Notes: generated from the letters alone by a model not told the origin. A stretch of 64,000 nucleotides of DNA from Casimicrobium huifangae (GCF_009746125.1 NZ_CP041352.1:3084436-3148435); one strand, 5' to 3'; shown: positions 11,043 through 20,614, numbered from the stretch's first letter. Translations and numbers: made by a program.

Positions 11043-11954
11043 TTGGACCTCAAGCAACTTGAATACTTTGTCCGCGTCGCCGATCTCGGCAGCTTCTCGC
11101 GAGCGGCAGCAGCGCTTGGTATTGCACAACCGGCCCTCAGCCGGCAGGTGCGTCTGCTTGAGGTTGAATTGCGGCATACGCTCTTGACGCGCAACGGTCG
11201 CGGCGCCATTCCGACGGAGGCCGGCAACCGCATGCTGGAACACGCTCGTGGCCTGCTGCATCAGGCGCAGCGTGCCCGCGAGGACATGGCCGGCATCCGT
11301 GGCAGCCTGGCCGGACGGGTAGCGATCGGGTTACCAACGTCAGTCGCGCGTGCGCTGGCGGTGCCGCTGACGCGGGCGCTACGCGCACAGATGCCTGACG
11401 CAACCTTCTCCATCAGCGAAGGGCTATCTGCGGCGCTGCTTGACGGCCTCAGCGCCGGACGCCTCGATGTCGTCGCGCTTTACAACGCGCAACCGGTACC
11501 CGAAATCGAATTGCGCAACGTGGGCGACGAAGAGCTTTTCCTCGTCTCCGCCCGTCCGCATGGAAGTGAACGGCGGGCGCCGCCTGACCCATTGCCGCTG
11601 GCGCGGCTGCCTGAATTTCCGCTGGTCATCCCGAGTCGCCCCAACGCGATCCGCATGCACGTCGAATCCGCGCTGGCTGCGATCGGCGCGCGGCCCAACA
11701 TCGCACTCGAGATTGATGGCGTACCTGCCATCCTTGATCTGGTAGCTGATGGCGCCGGGCACGCCCTGCTGTCGTCACCAGCGGTGGCCAGCGCCAATCG
11801 GCCTGGTGCCTACGAAGTGCGCCAGATCACCCACCCGCCGCTGATGACTCGCCTTTCGCTGGCGACCAGTTCGCAACGTGCCAGCACACGGACGCAGCAG
11901 GAAGCAAGCCGCATTCTCGAGAATCTGTTGCGCGACAGCCTGCGCAGGCAGTGA
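11043..11954 (+). CDS. LysR-family regulator of the protocatechuate operon
   Basis: A LysR-type regulator of 303 residues, taken from a TTG start at 11043. GAGG lies 9 nt upstream, and translation from there gives the standard LysR beginning MDLKQLEYFVRVADLGSFSRAAAALGIAQPALSRQVRLLE. No ATG in frame fits better, since the frame upstream runs through the divergent promoter. The effector domain follows from about residue 90. It diverges from the ModA-like/ligJ operon and probably activates it in response to a pathway intermediate. It is convergent with the next LysR gene, with 10 bp between stops. Confidence 0.88.
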   Translation: MDLKQLEYFVRVADLGSFSRAAAALGIAQPALSRQVRLLEVELRHTLLTRNGRGAIPTEAGNRMLEHARGLLHQAQRAREDMAGIRGSLAGRVAIGLPTSVARALAVPLTRALRAQMPDATFSISEGLSAALLDGLSAGRLDVVALYNAQPVPEIELRNVGDEELFLVSARPHGSERRAPPDPLPLARLPEFPLVIPSRPNAIRMHVESALAAIGARPNIALEIDGVPAILDLVADGAGHALLSSPAVASANRPGAYEVRQITHPPLMTRLSLATSSQRASTRTQQEASRILENLLRDSLRRQ

Positions 11955-11964
11955 TGGTCACGGG

Positions 11965-12867
11965 TTAGGGCTCCCGCTTCAAGCGGTAAGCCGCCCGATG
12001 CAAGTGAGCCATGAAGTGCCGCACAGACGGCAGCACCAGCGATTCGTGACGGGCAATCGCGCCGATCTGCAGCGGCAAGCCCGCTTCGGCAATGGGTGGG
12101 GCCACGACAAACTGCGCAGCCAGCGGGTGCGCCAGTAGTTGCTCCGGCAGCAAGCCGATGTGATCGCTGTTGGCCAGCATGGCCAGCAACGCAAGGGTCG
12201 AAGTCACCGACGCGGCAGCCGCCGGCGCCGGCAATTGATGCAGTGCAAACAGGGCGGTTGCATAGCCCGTATCGCTCGTCACCCCGGTATAGATCCATCC
12301 TGAGCGGCCAAGGTCGGCCAGGGAATTGGCATTCGCCAGTGGGTGCCCGCGTCGCAGTACGGGAATCATGCGCGTTTCCATCAGCGGCTCAACGCTGTAC
12401 TCACCACTGGCCAGGTCGTCCGGTACGCCGCCAATGGCGATGTCTACCTCCCGCCGCCGCAAACGTGGCAAGTGCGCCAGGTAGAGTTCTTCAACAATGC
12501 GCAGCTTCACGCCGGGGAAGTCACGACCGAACGTTCGCGCCGCCTCCGGTACCAGCAGCATCACCGCCAGCGGCACGGCGCCAACAGACAGCGTGCCCAC
12601 CATGTTGCCGCCCATCTGGTTGATGGCATCTGTTGCTGCTGCCAACTCGCGCTGCACGTTGAGCGCGCGCTCATACAGCACCTTGCCCTGCAACGTCGGG
12701 CTCACGCCGCGCGTAGAGCGCTCCACCAGAGTGGTAGACAGTTCGAGTTCAAGCTCCCGCAGTGTCTTGGTCAGCGCTGGTTGCGACACGCCGAGACGGC
12801 GCGCGGCGCCGCGAAAACTACCCTCCTCGATCGCGGCGACAAGCGCCTGCAGCGCGTTGAGTTTCAT
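11965..12867 (-). CDS. LysR-family regulator divergent from the TRAP transporter
   Basis: A 300-residue LysR regulator with a textbook N-terminus: MKLNALQALVAAIEEGSFRGAARRLGVSQPALTKTLRELE, then the linker helix and effector domain. It is closer to the GcvA/aromatic-acid group than to the other two LysR proteins here, by eye only. Its start at 12867 faces the dctP-like gene at 13022. The 150-bp space holds a perfect palindrome and a third identical half-site, so it most likely regulates the TRAP transporter and itself. Confidence 0.92.
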   Translation of the reverse strand: MKLNALQALVAAIEEGSFRGAARRLGVSQPALTKTLRELELELSTTLVERSTRGVSPTLQGKVLYERALNVQRELAAATDAINQMGGNMVGTLSVGAVPLAVMLLVPEAARTFGRDFPGVKLRIVEELYLAHLPRLRRREVDIAIGGVPDDLASGEYSVEPLMETRMIPVLRRGHPLANANSLADLGRSGWIYTGVTSDTGYATALFALHQLPAPAAAASVTSTLALLAMLANSDHIGLLPEQLLAHPLAAQFVVAPPIAEAGLPLQIGAIARHESLVLPSVRHFMAHLHRAAYRLKREP

Positions 12868-12895
12868 CGGTTATCAGTGACCAAAGAAAGCCGAA

Positions 12896-12914
12896 TGATA
12901 ACCTTTGGTTATCA
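12896..12914. promoter_or_regulatory. Perfect palindromic operator candidate between LysR and TRAP genes
   Basis: TGATAACC-N3-GGTTATCA is perfectly symmetric (8-bp arms). A third copy of the half-site GGTTATCA lies at 12869-12876, directly against the LysR start codon and 38 bp from the right arm. This two-site arrangement resembles recognition and activation sites of LysR regulators. Confidence 0.65.
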
Positions 12915-13021
12915 CGCTACCTTTGTCCGTATCTCGTCCAGCATTGCCCGCTGGAAGAAAATTCGTTTCGTGTCTGGGGCATGGCAAATTGACTTTGCCC
13001 TAATTGTTTCAAGGAGGTTTT

Positions 13022-14053
13022 ATGGCCATTTCGTTCCGCTCACTCAGTCTTGGGGTTGCCGCGTGTGCCCTTACGACATTCGCCTGCGCTCAGGAAGTCA
13101 CCCTCAAGGTGCATCACTTCCTGCCCGCCGGCTCCTACGCCAACGCCAAGTTCATCCAGCCGTGGTGCGACAAGGTCAACAAGGAATCGAACAACCGCAT
13201 CAAGTGTCAGGTGTACCCGTCGATGCAACTGGGCGGCACGCCACCACAACTGATTGACCAGGTGCGCGACGGCACCGTCGATGTGGTGTGGACCCTCCCT
13301 GGCTACACCGCCGGCCGCTTCCCGTTGATTGAAGTTTTCGAGCTGCCGTTCATGATGCAGAACCCCGAGGCAACCAGCAAGGCGGTCTGGGACTACGTGC
13401 AGCAGTACGACAAAACCGAGTTCAAGGATGTGCATCCGATCGCCTTTCACGTGCACGGCGACGGCGTGTTCCATATGGTCAAACAGCCGGTGCGCACCAT
13501 GGCGGACCTGAAAGGCCTGAAGCTGCGCGCACCGACCCGCCAGACCAACAAGTTCCTCGCTGCGCTGGGCGCCACGCCAGTCGCAATGCCGGTGCCGCAA
13601 GTCGGCGAAGCGCTCGCCAAGGGCGTGATCGACGGCGCCGTGGTGCCGTACGAGGTGGTGCCTTCGGTAAAGATTCAGGAGCTGGTGAAGTTCCATTCCG
13701 AGACCGATCCGAGCGAGCCGGCGTTCTACACATCGACCTTCGTCTTTGCGATGAACCAGAAGAAGTACGACTCTCTGCCTGCAGACCTGAAGAAGGTCAT
13801 CGACGCCAACAGCGGTCAGGCGTTCTCAGGCCAGATCGGCAAGATCTTCCTCGAGGCCGATGGTGAGGGCAAGAAGCTCGCCTCGAAAAACACCTTCAAC
13901 GTGATCCCGAAAACCGAGCTGGAAAACTGGAAGAAAGCTGGTCAACCGCTGATCGACGCCTGGGTGGCAGAGGTCACGGCCAAGGGCGTCAATGGCAAGC
14001 AATTGCTTGACGGTGCCCGCGCCCTGATCGCCAAACATTCGGCGACCAAGTAA
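13022..14053 (+). CDS. TRAP transporter solute receptor (DctP family)
   Basis: A 343-residue periplasmic receptor. An N-terminal signal (MAISFRSLSLGVAACALTTF, cleavage near ACAQE) is followed by KVHHFLPAGSYANAKFIQPW, YPSMQLGG, the DVVWTLPGYTAGRFPL segment and LKGLKLRAPTRQTNKFLAALGATPVAMP, where the conserved Arg contacts the ligand carboxylate. The start is ATG at 13022 with AAGGAGG 5 nt upstream, not the upstream in-frame ATG. It feeds the DctQM permease encoded directly downstream. The substrate is unknown; a carboxylate, perhaps aromatic, fits the neighbourhood. Confidence 0.93.
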   Translation: MAISFRSLSLGVAACALTTFACAQEVTLKVHHFLPAGSYANAKFIQPWCDKVNKESNNRIKCQVYPSMQLGGTPPQLIDQVRDGTVDVVWTLPGYTAGRFPLIEVFELPFMMQNPEATSKAVWDYVQQYDKTEFKDVHPIAFHVHGDGVFHMVKQPVRTMADLKGLKLRAPTRQTNKFLAALGATPVAMPVPQVGEALAKGVIDGAVVPYEVVPSVKIQELVKFHSETDPSEPAFYTSTFVFAMNQKKYDSLPADLKKVIDANSGQAFSGQIGKIFLEADGEGKKLASKNTFNVIPKTELENWKKAGQPLIDAWVAEVTAKGVNGKQLLDGARALIAKHSATK

Positions 14054-14119
14054 GTCAAGTCGCTCCCTCAGGTGGGTGCCGGCAGGCACCTGCCTTCAAT
14101 CCCTCACGGAAAAACTGAC

Positions 14120-14683
14120 ATGCAAGAGCCGATTGCCGTTGATGCGGCGGCAGATGCAGCGATGGGCGCGTCCGAATTCGGCCCCATTGGCCGCATGCTG
14201 CTGACCATTTCGCGCTGGGCCGCCATTCTGGGTGGCGTGATCTTCGTCGCCCTCGTAGTGATGAGTATTGTTTCCATCGTGGGCCGCAAGCTGGCGTCAG
14301 CGCCGGTGCCTGGCGATGTCGAAATACTGCAGATGACTGCGGCATTCGCCTCTGCCCTCTTCTTCGCCTATTGCCACATGAAACGGGGCGATGTGAAAGT
14401 GGACTTCTTCACCGCCAAAATGCCGCCGCGCATCGTGCAGACGCTGGACGCGTTCGGCTCGCTGCTGGTGGGGCTGGTTGGCCTGCTGCTCGCCTGGCGC
14501 ACCGCGGCCGGCGCCATTACCGTCATGGAGTCAGGCGAAACCAGCATGATCCTCGGCATTCCGCAATGGATCTCGCAGGCACTGATGGTGCCAGGCTTCG
14601 CACTGCTCGGCGTGGTGGGCATCTACATGATGGTGCACTGCTGGGGCCTGCGCAACGTGCCGGTAACTGAGGTGAAACCATGA
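14120..14683 (+). CDS. TRAP transporter small permease (DctQ family)
   Basis: A 187-residue inner-membrane protein with four hydrophobic segments (about residues 30-52, 70-90, 108-130 and 148-170). The DctQ-type text PVPGDVEILQMTAAFASALFFAYCHMKRGDVKVDFF sits in the second and third helices. It starts at ATG 14120, 66 nt after dctP. Its stop overlaps the dctM start as ATGA, so it is coupled to the large permease subunit. Confidence 0.92.
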   Translation: MQEPIAVDAAADAAMGASEFGPIGRMLLTISRWAAILGGVIFVALVVMSIVSIVGRKLASAPVPGDVEILQMTAAFASALFFAYCHMKRGDVKVDFFTAKMPPRIVQTLDAFGSLLVGLVGLLLAWRTAAGAITVMESGETSMILGIPQWISQALMVPGFALLGVVGIYMMVHCWGLRNVPVTEVKP

Positions 14684-16008
14684 GTGGTATCGCCGTCGGC
14701 AGCATCATCTTCGCCATCCTGATGGTGATGCTGGTCATTCGTGTGCCCATTGGCATCGCGATGTTTGTTACTGGTGCGGGCGGCTACCTTGCGCTCACCG
14801 GCTGGGAGTTCACTCCCCTGCTGAATATCCTTAAACAGGTCGGTTACGCCCGCTTGTCGAACTACGATCTTGTTGTCATTCCACTATTCCTGCTGATGGG
14901 GCAGTTCGCGACCCACGGTGGGCTGAGCGCGGCGCTGTTCCGCTTCGTCGCCGCGTTCATGGGACATCTGCGTGGCGGCGTGGCGATGGCTGCCATCGGT
15001 GCCTGCGCCGGTTTCGGCGCCATCTGCGGCTCGTCGCTGGCGACCGCCGCGACGATGGGCCAGGTTACCCTGCCCGAGCTGCGCAAATTCGGTTACTCCG
15101 GCGCGCTATCAACCGGTGCCCTCGCGGCCGGCGGTACGCTGGGCATCATGATCCCGCCGTCGGTACCGCTGGTGATCTATGCCATCCTGACCCAGGAATC
15201 GATCGGCAAACTGTTCATGGCAGCAGTGGTGCCAGGCATCATTGCGATGATCGGCTACATGATTGTGGTGCGCATCATGGTCACGCTCAACCCCGCCGCC
15301 GGCCCCGCCGGCCCGCGTGTGCCGTGGCCGGATCGCCTGCGCGCGCTGTTGCAGGTGTTGCCAGTGATCGGCGTGTTCATCGTGGTGATCGTCGGCATCT
15401 ACGGTGGCTGGGCCAACCCGACCGAAGCGGCAGCCATCGGTGCCGCCGCCTGCGGCATTCTGGCTATCGTGACCGGTGGCATGCGCATGAAAGGCATCCT
15501 GGATAGCGCGCTCGGCACCGCCAATGCCACCGCGATGATCTTCCTGGTGCTGCTCGGTGCCGACATGCTCAACACCGCGCTGGCGCTGTCACAGATGCCG
15601 GTGGAGTTGGCCACCTGGGTGAAGGCAAGCAATCTGTCGCCGATGCTGGTGATGATTGTGATCCTGCTGATCTACGTGGTGCTCGGCTGCGTGATGGATT
15701 CGCTGGCGATGATCCTGCTCACCATCCCGATCTTCTACCCGATCGTGATGGGACTCGAGTTCCACGGCATGGGCGCCACCGACAAGAGCGTCTGGTTCGG
15801 CATCCTGGCGCTGATGGTGGTGGAGATCGGCCTCGTGCATCCACCCGTCGGGATGAACGTCTACATCATCAACCGCCTGGCGAAAGATGTGCCTTTGTCG
15901 GAAACCTTCAAGGGCGTCATGCCGTTCCTCGCGTCCGACTTCATCCGTATCGCCCTGCTGCTGGCTTTCCCTGCCATCTGCCTGTTCCTGGTCGGAACCG
16001 GGCACTAG
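14680..16008 (+). CDS. TRAP transporter large permease (DctM family)
   Basis: A 442-residue integral membrane protein with about twelve helices, the sodium-driven transport subunit of the TRAP system. Family marks include VPIGIAMFVTGAGGYL, LFLLMGQFATHGGLS, GACAGFGAICGSSLATAATMG, and GGTLGIMIPPSVPLVIYAILTQESIGKLF, plus GLVHPPVGMNVYIIN-like text at the C-terminus. It ends the dctPQM unit and is followed within 20 bp by a strong hairpin. Confidence 0.94.
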   Translation: MSGIAVGSIIFAILMVMLVIRVPIGIAMFVTGAGGYLALTGWEFTPLLNILKQVGYARLSNYDLVVIPLFLLMGQFATHGGLSAALFRFVAAFMGHLRGGVAMAAIGACAGFGAICGSSLATAATMGQVTLPELRKFGYSGALSTGALAAGGTLGIMIPPSVPLVIYAILTQESIGKLFMAAVVPGIIAMIGYMIVVRIMVTLNPAAGPAGPRVPWPDRLRALLQVLPVIGVFIVVIVGIYGGWANPTEAAAIGAAACGILAIVTGGMRMKGILDSALGTANATAMIFLVLLGADMLNTALALSQMPVELATWVKASNLSPMLVMIVILLIYVVLGCVMDSLAMILLTIPIFYPIVMGLEFHGMGATDKSVWFGILALMVVEIGLVHPPVGMNVYIINRLAKDVPLSETFKGVMPFLASDFIRIALLLAFPAICLFLVGTGH

Positions 16009-16025
16009 GCTTCCCCTTGGACCAT

Positions 16026-16047
16026 CCCGGCGAGTTTTCTCGCCGGG
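16026..16047 (+). terminator. Hairpin after the TRAP operon
   Basis: CCCGGCGAG (16026-16034), loop TTTT, CTCGCCGGG (16039-16047): a perfect 9-bp GC-rich stem 17 bp after the dctM stop. There is no T-run, but position and stability suggest transcription termination or mRNA 3'-end protection. Confidence 0.6.
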
Positions 16048-16097
16048 TCCGTCGACGCGCCTCGCAAACGCCCCACCCGGTGCAGTGCGTTGAAGGT

Positions 16098-16220
16098 AAC
16101 AGCCTGATCGATAGAATGGCTTTTTCATTGGGCTCTGCGCGGTAAATCGCTGAAAGTCGACTTTTCATAAAAACGCACATGTAGCCCGTTTGCAGTCGTC
16201 ATTTCAACGAATAGCTGATC
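16098..16220. repeat. Intergenic palindromic repeat, family A, copy 1
   Basis: About 123 nt, from AACAGCCTGATCG to GAATAGCTGATC. It shares with copies at 31944, 45284, 51045 and 57505 the ordered blocks AACAGC, TGGGCT, a central AAAGTCGA, AGCCC and a terminal AGCTGAT. The two halves are roughly reverse-complementary. It lies between the TRAP terminator and the broken secreted-protein gene. Confidence 0.65.
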
Positions 16221-16333
16221 GCGCGACCAAGCCAGGTGCAAATTTTTTTATGCCGCCTGCGATCTGGCAGCCGCCCAAGTTGGCACAATTTCTCCATCGA
16301 TGCCGTCTGACGTGGCATCAAACGGGGGTGCAT

Positions 16334-17920
16334 ATGCTGTACGGAAGACTGGCTGCAGTTCGCGCGGCAACAGCGCGGTGCGTTCGCTTGTTGACTTTGA
16401 GCACCATCGCGGGCGCGACGGCAGTGCTCTCGACGGTAGCGCACGCACAAACCACAGCCTTCTCCTATCAGGGGAAGCTGACCGACGGAGGGGCGCCAGC
16501 CACTGGCAGCTACGACCTGCAGTTCCGCCTGTTCGATACCAGCGCCGTAGGCACCGGCGTGCAGCAAGGGACGGCGATGGTGCTGCCTGCCGTAGCAGTG
16601 GACGCCGGCATCTTTACGGTAGCGCTCGACTTCGGGGCCAACGTCTTCGACGGCTCGGCCCGATACCTGGAGATTGGCGTGCGTCCTGGCAACTCGCCCA
16701 GTGCCTTTGTGCTGCTGGCGCCGCGCCACCCGATCGCTTCCTCTCCTTAGGCGGTGCAAACGCTCAATGCGCAGCAGCTGGGTGGCGTACCGGCCAGCCG
16801 CTACGTGGCGGCGGCGCCGAACGGGTACGTCGGTGTCGGCACGGCCAATCCACTGTCGGGCCGGCTGCATGTCGTCGGCGGTGGTACCACCGCGGTTTAC
16901 GCGGATGGCGGCAGCGCAACCGGCGTGCAGGGCATCAGCACGAGCGGCGTTGGTGTTCGCGGTGCCAGCAACAGTTTTGAGGGCGTGCGTGGCGAAACGG
17001 CCGGCACCGCCAGTGGCGGTGTCGTTGGTTACAACGTGTCCGGGGCCGGTTACGGCGTCTACGGCGCCAGTGAGGGCGAAGCCGTGCGCGGCCAGAGCAC
17101 GGCCGGAACGGGGGTCATGGGCACCAGCACCAGCGGCGCCGGGGTGCGTGGCAACAGCATCTCGTCGGTGGGCGTTTGGGGTACCAGCAGTTCGTTCGAA
17201 GGCGTGCGCGGTGAATCAGCCGGGGCCAGCTCCGGCGGTGTGGTCGGCTACAACACCAGCGGCACCGGACCCGGCGTATATGGCTCTGGTGCCGGCACCG
17301 GCGCCGGCGTCTCGGGCGTCAGCGTCACTGGCTCCGGTGTGTTCGGCCAAAGCTCGGCCACCGCCACCACAGCCGCAGCGGGCGTCTATGGCAAGGGCCT
17401 CGGCAGCGGCGGCATCGGTGTCATTGGTGAGGCCAACGTGACGAACGCAGTTGGCGTGTTCGGTGTGAGCAGCAGCGCGGATGGCTTTGGTGTCTACGCC
17501 CGGGCACTCAACAGCCAAGGTGCCCGCGCCCTTTACGTTGATGGCACGGCAACGCAAACCGCATCGTTTGGCGGCATCATCAAGGCGGCCGTCGAAGTGG
17601 TTGGCAACGGACCATCGGGTGCCTACATCAACAAGTGTTACAACGGCGTGAGTGGCGCGTCCAGTCCCAACACCAACTGCGGCATCAGCATTACGTCGGT
17701 CGCGTCCGGGTGGATTCGGGTGACATTGCCGTTTGATGTGACCAACCGACTGTATTCGGTTGCTGCCGAGTTCAACTCTGCTGGCAGCTTCGCCTCTGGT
17801 GGATACAAGATCGGGGCCAACTATCGGCGCTTTTCTTCGACGCAGGTGGATGTGTTCACCTTCATCAGCGACGGCACCAACAACACCATCAGCGCGACTT
17901 TCACGCTGATGGTGTTTTGA
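16334..17920 (+). pseudogene. Secreted repeat protein (tail-fibre/beta-helix-like) interrupted by an in-frame TAG
   Basis: One reading frame runs from ATG 16334 to TGA 17918-17920 but is cut by TAG at 16748-16750. Before it lie a signal peptide (cleavage near VAHAQ) and a domain with FSYQGKLTDGGAPATGSYDLQFRLFD and FVLLAPRHPIASSP. The frame resumes at once with AVQTLNAQQLGG. In relatives this junction normally reads ...PYAV..., so TAC to TAG is the simplest change. The C-terminal 389 codons hold GVxG/GVRG-type short repeats, including a 73-codon near-duplication (about 16946 and 17165), then a compact C-terminal domain. An intact protein would be about 528 residues. Read-through or sequencing error cannot be excluded. 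Confidence 0.7.
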
Positions 17921-17922
17921 AG

Positions 17923-18579
17923 ATGGAGGCCTCCTCTGCCCGGTGGCGCGACAAGATTGGCAGACGATGCCGAAACGCGGCGATCGTTGCCCTTGCCTGC
18001 GTTTGTGCGGCTAACCCGCCGATGTCGCAGGCGGCGCCGCTCATGTCCGGCGGCCCCTACGCAATTGTCAGTGACGTTGCCCTTGCCGGGTCGGCACCGA
18101 TGGCTGCGGGCAGCTACCGCATCGTCGCGACTGTTGGGGAAGCAGCAACCACTGGTCCCGGTGCTGCAGGCGGCTACCGCGTTTTCGCCGGGTTCTGGCA
18201 AGGCGAGCGATTCATCCCGCAGTGCATGCTGGATATAGACGGCAACGGTGTGGTCGAACCAGCCTTTGACGGGCTGCTCATCACCCGTGCCCTGAACGGT
18301 CTGCGTGGTCAGCCACTGGTCGACGGCGCGCTGGGCACGGGCGCGCAGTACACCGACCCCGCCCAGATTCTTGCCCGCATAAATCTTGATGCGCTGGATG
18401 TCGATGGCGATCAGAAGTCGCTCAGCTCGACAGATGGCCTGATCATCGTTCGCGTCATGTCCGGCATCCGGTCCGACAATCTGGTCGCTGGTGCGACAGG
18501 TCCGGGCGCGACGAGAATGTCGTGGGCACAAATCCGCAATCACCTGAACAACATCTGCAGCGCGGGGCTGGCGCCATAA
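17923..18579 (+). CDS. Secreted protein with dockerin-like C-terminal repeats
   Basis: This 218-residue protein of unknown function has a signal segment (ALACVCAANPPMSQAAP) and then GGPYAIVSDVALAGSAPMAAGSYRIVATVGEA, a motif seen in secreted choice-of-anchor-type proteins. The C-terminal 110 residues contain two EF-hand-like calcium loops, LDIDGNGVVEPAFDGLLITR and LDVDGDQKSLSSTDGLIIVR, each followed by a helix, as in type I dockerins. A related tail ends the RCC1 protein at 46788-48554. It follows the broken repeat gene by 2 nt and was probably co-transcribed with it. A TTG at 17917 is an alternative start. Confidence 0.7.
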   Translation: MEASSARWRDKIGRRCRNAAIVALACVCAANPPMSQAAPLMSGGPYAIVSDVALAGSAPMAAGSYRIVATVGEAATTGPGAAGGYRVFAGFWQGERFIPQCMLDIDGNGVVEPAFDGLLITRALNGLRGQPLVDGALGTGAQYTDPAQILARINLDALDVDGDQKSLSSTDGLIIVRVMSGIRSDNLVAGATGPGATRMSWAQIRNHLNNICSAGLAP

Positions 18580-18603
18580 CGCGCCAGTCGACAAACGACA
18601 GAT

Positions 18604-19503
18604 TTACGACGCCGGTTTGAGCTTCAACAGACGATCAGCGTAGTCCTGCCACGGCGCATCCTTGCCGACACCGTCGAACACGCCCTCACGGGCGAGGCTG
18701 GCAATCCAGTCGTGCTTCTCGGCAATCGGCGCCGTCATCGTGGGCGCAAGGCCTGCTTCCCTCACCGTGTTCGCCGCTTCGCGCATCTCCTCAGCCCGGC
18801 GTTTGCCATGCTGCACCACGCGGCTGAAGAAGTAGGCACCCTGCTTTTCCCAGTCGATGCCTGGGAAGGTCTCGCGCAGCGTGTCGAGCATCGCTGCCTC
18901 CACGCCGTAGCGGCGCGCCGTGGTGAAACTCTCGATCACCAGCGCTTCCAGTCCCTTGATCATGATGCTGCGCGACATTTTGGTCGCCGACGCCAGCCCG
19001 ATCTTGGGTGACACCGGGGTGAGGTTAAAGCCGAGCGGACGCAGCCGGTCAGCCAGCCGCAACGCCTGCTTGCCACCCAGCAGCATGGGCACTGCGATGC
19101 CGTAGGGCGGCACCGAGGTCATCACGCCCGCCTCGACGTAGTGCCCGCCGGCTTCTTCGATGGCGATGGCGGCCTGTTTCTTGGTGCCGGGCGACGCTGA
19201 ATTGAGATCAAGAAAGGTAGCGCCGCGCTGCATGAGCCTTGCCGCCTCCTGCGCCACTTCCAGCGTGTTCGACGCGGTGACGGCCGAGATGATCAGGTTC
19301 GCCTTGCTGCACACGTGGCGTGCCGACTCGCAGGCGACCACACCGTGGGCTTGTGCGTGCAGCCGCTGCGCGCCGCCCATCAGCGCATCGGCAAACTTGA
19401 CGTCCCAAGCACCCACCCACGCAACGCCCTTGGCACGCAGTGCGTTGGAGAAAATCTTGCCGACTTCGCCGTAGCCGATCACACCGACATCGAGATTGGC
19501 CAT
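18604..19503 (-). CDS. NAD(P)-dependent dehydrogenase of the 6-phosphogluconate/3-hydroxyisobutyrate fold with DUF1932 C-terminus
   Basis: A 299-residue protein. The N-terminal Rossmann motif is VGVIGYGEVGKIFSNALRAKG; the middle has NLIISAVTASNTLEVAQEAA and FLDLNSASPGTKKQAA, typical of beta-hydroxyacid dehydrogenases. The C-terminal helical domain (SIMIKGLEALVIESFTTARRYGVEAAML) matches the DUF1932 group. It is followed in the transcript by nothing obvious and preceded by a Bug receptor on the same strand 60 bp upstream, suggesting uptake and oxidation of one hydroxy acid. The substrate is unknown. Confidence 0.85.
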   Translation of the reverse strand: MANLDVGVIGYGEVGKIFSNALRAKGVAWVGAWDVKFADALMGGAQRLHAQAHGVVACESARHVCSKANLIISAVTASNTLEVAQEAARLMQRGATFLDLNSASPGTKKQAAIAIEEAGGHYVEAGVMTSVPPYGIAVPMLLGGKQALRLADRLRPLGFNLTPVSPKIGLASATKMSRSIMIKGLEALVIESFTTARRYGVEAAMLDTLRETFPGIDWEKQGAYFFSRVVQHGKRRAEEMREAANTVREAGLAPTMTAPIAEKHDWIASLAREGVFDGVGKDAPWQDYADRLLKLKPAS

Positions 19504-19563
19504 CGCTGCCTCCGTACCGCTGTTATGAGAGTCGCTCAGCGCACGCGTCGACGCGCGGTCGCG

Positions 19564-20592
19564 CTACTGCTTCGGGATTTTCGCGCGTTCGATGACGTCT
19601 GCCCAGCGTTTGATGTCCCGCTCCAGCAGTTCCGCCTGCTGCTCCGGCGTGCTGCTTTGTGCCACCAGCGTCAGCTCGGACAGGCGCTGCTTGACGTCCG
19701 GCAAGGCAAGAATGCGCACCAGCTCGCGGTTGAGCCGGGCGATCACGTCTTTCGGCGTCTTCGAAGGCACGGCAAGACCATTCCACGATGCTGCGCTGAA
19801 ACCGGCGAGTGAGCCACCTGCCTCACGGGCAATGGGCACCTCCGACAGTTGCGGTGCGCGGTGGTCGCCCAGCAGCGCCAGCGGTCGTAGCGCTTTCGAC
19901 GAAATCTGCGGCATCAGCGGGCCAAGAATATCCACCATCGCATCGATACTGCCGCCACGCAGCGCGGAAATCACCGGTGGCGTCCCATTGAACGGCACCA
20001 CCTGCGCATCGATCCCTGCCGCACTCCGGAACAGTTCGGCGGCGAGATTCTGCGTGGTGCCCACCTGCGGCGTACCAATGTTGAGCTTGCCAGGATTGGC
20101 TTTGGCGTAGGCCAGCAGCTCGGCGAAAGTCTTGAAACGCCCGCCCTCGGCAACTGCGATAGCCAGATCGAAGGCGGCCAGTTTGGATACCGGCGCGAAA
20201 TCCTTGCGGGTGTCGAACGGCAACGATTTGAATAGCGCGGCGCTGACGGCTGTGCCACTGGAGATCAGCAGCAAGGTGTGGCCATCGGCGTCCGCCTTGG
20301 CCACCTGCTCGCCGGCGATCACGCCGCCGGCACTGGGCTTGTTTTCAATGACGACTGGTTGCCCCAGCGCTTCGGAAAGCTTCTGCCCGACCGTGCGAGC
20401 AGTGATGTCGGCCGCACCGCCTGGTGCGTTCGGCACAACAATCTTCAGCGGCTTCGCGGGAAATGACTGCGCCGATGCAAAAGCGCACAGCATCAGCAGC
20501 GACGCCGCAACAATGGGCCGCAGGACGCGCCGGGTGACGAACATTGAGGTGTGGACCAACATGGCTAGCGAGACGATGTCTGAAACCGCCAT
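19564..20592 (-). CDS. Bug-family (TTT) periplasmic receptor
   Basis: This 342-residue TctC-like receptor shows FPAKPLKIVVPNAPGGAADI, VVIENKPSAGGVIAGEQ and the later LNIGTPQVGTTQNLAAELF segment. The signal peptide is clearest when read from the internal ATG at 20544 (MFVTRRVLRPIVAASLLMLC, cleavage near FASAQ). The longest frame starts at 20592, and neither start has a strong ribosome site. No TctAB permease is nearby. It pairs with the downstream DUF1932 dehydrogenase gene. The ligand is unknown. Confidence 0.86.
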   Translation of the reverse strand: MAVSDIVSLAMLVHTSMFVTRRVLRPIVAASLLMLCAFASAQSFPAKPLKIVVPNAPGGAADITARTVGQKLSEALGQPVVIENKPSAGGVIAGEQVAKADADGHTLLLISSGTAVSAALFKSLPFDTRKDFAPVSKLAAFDLAIAVAEGGRFKTFAELLAYAKANPGKLNIGTPQVGTTQNLAAELFRSAAGIDAQVVPFNGTPPVISALRGGSIDAMVDILGPLMPQISSKALRPLALLGDHRAPQLSEVPIAREAGGSLAGFSAASWNGLAVPSKTPKDVIARLNRELVRILALPDVKQRLSELTLVAQSSTPEQQAELLERDIKRWADVIERAKIPKQ

Positions 20593-20614
20593 TGTCTCGC
20601 CAACGCAGTTTGCC

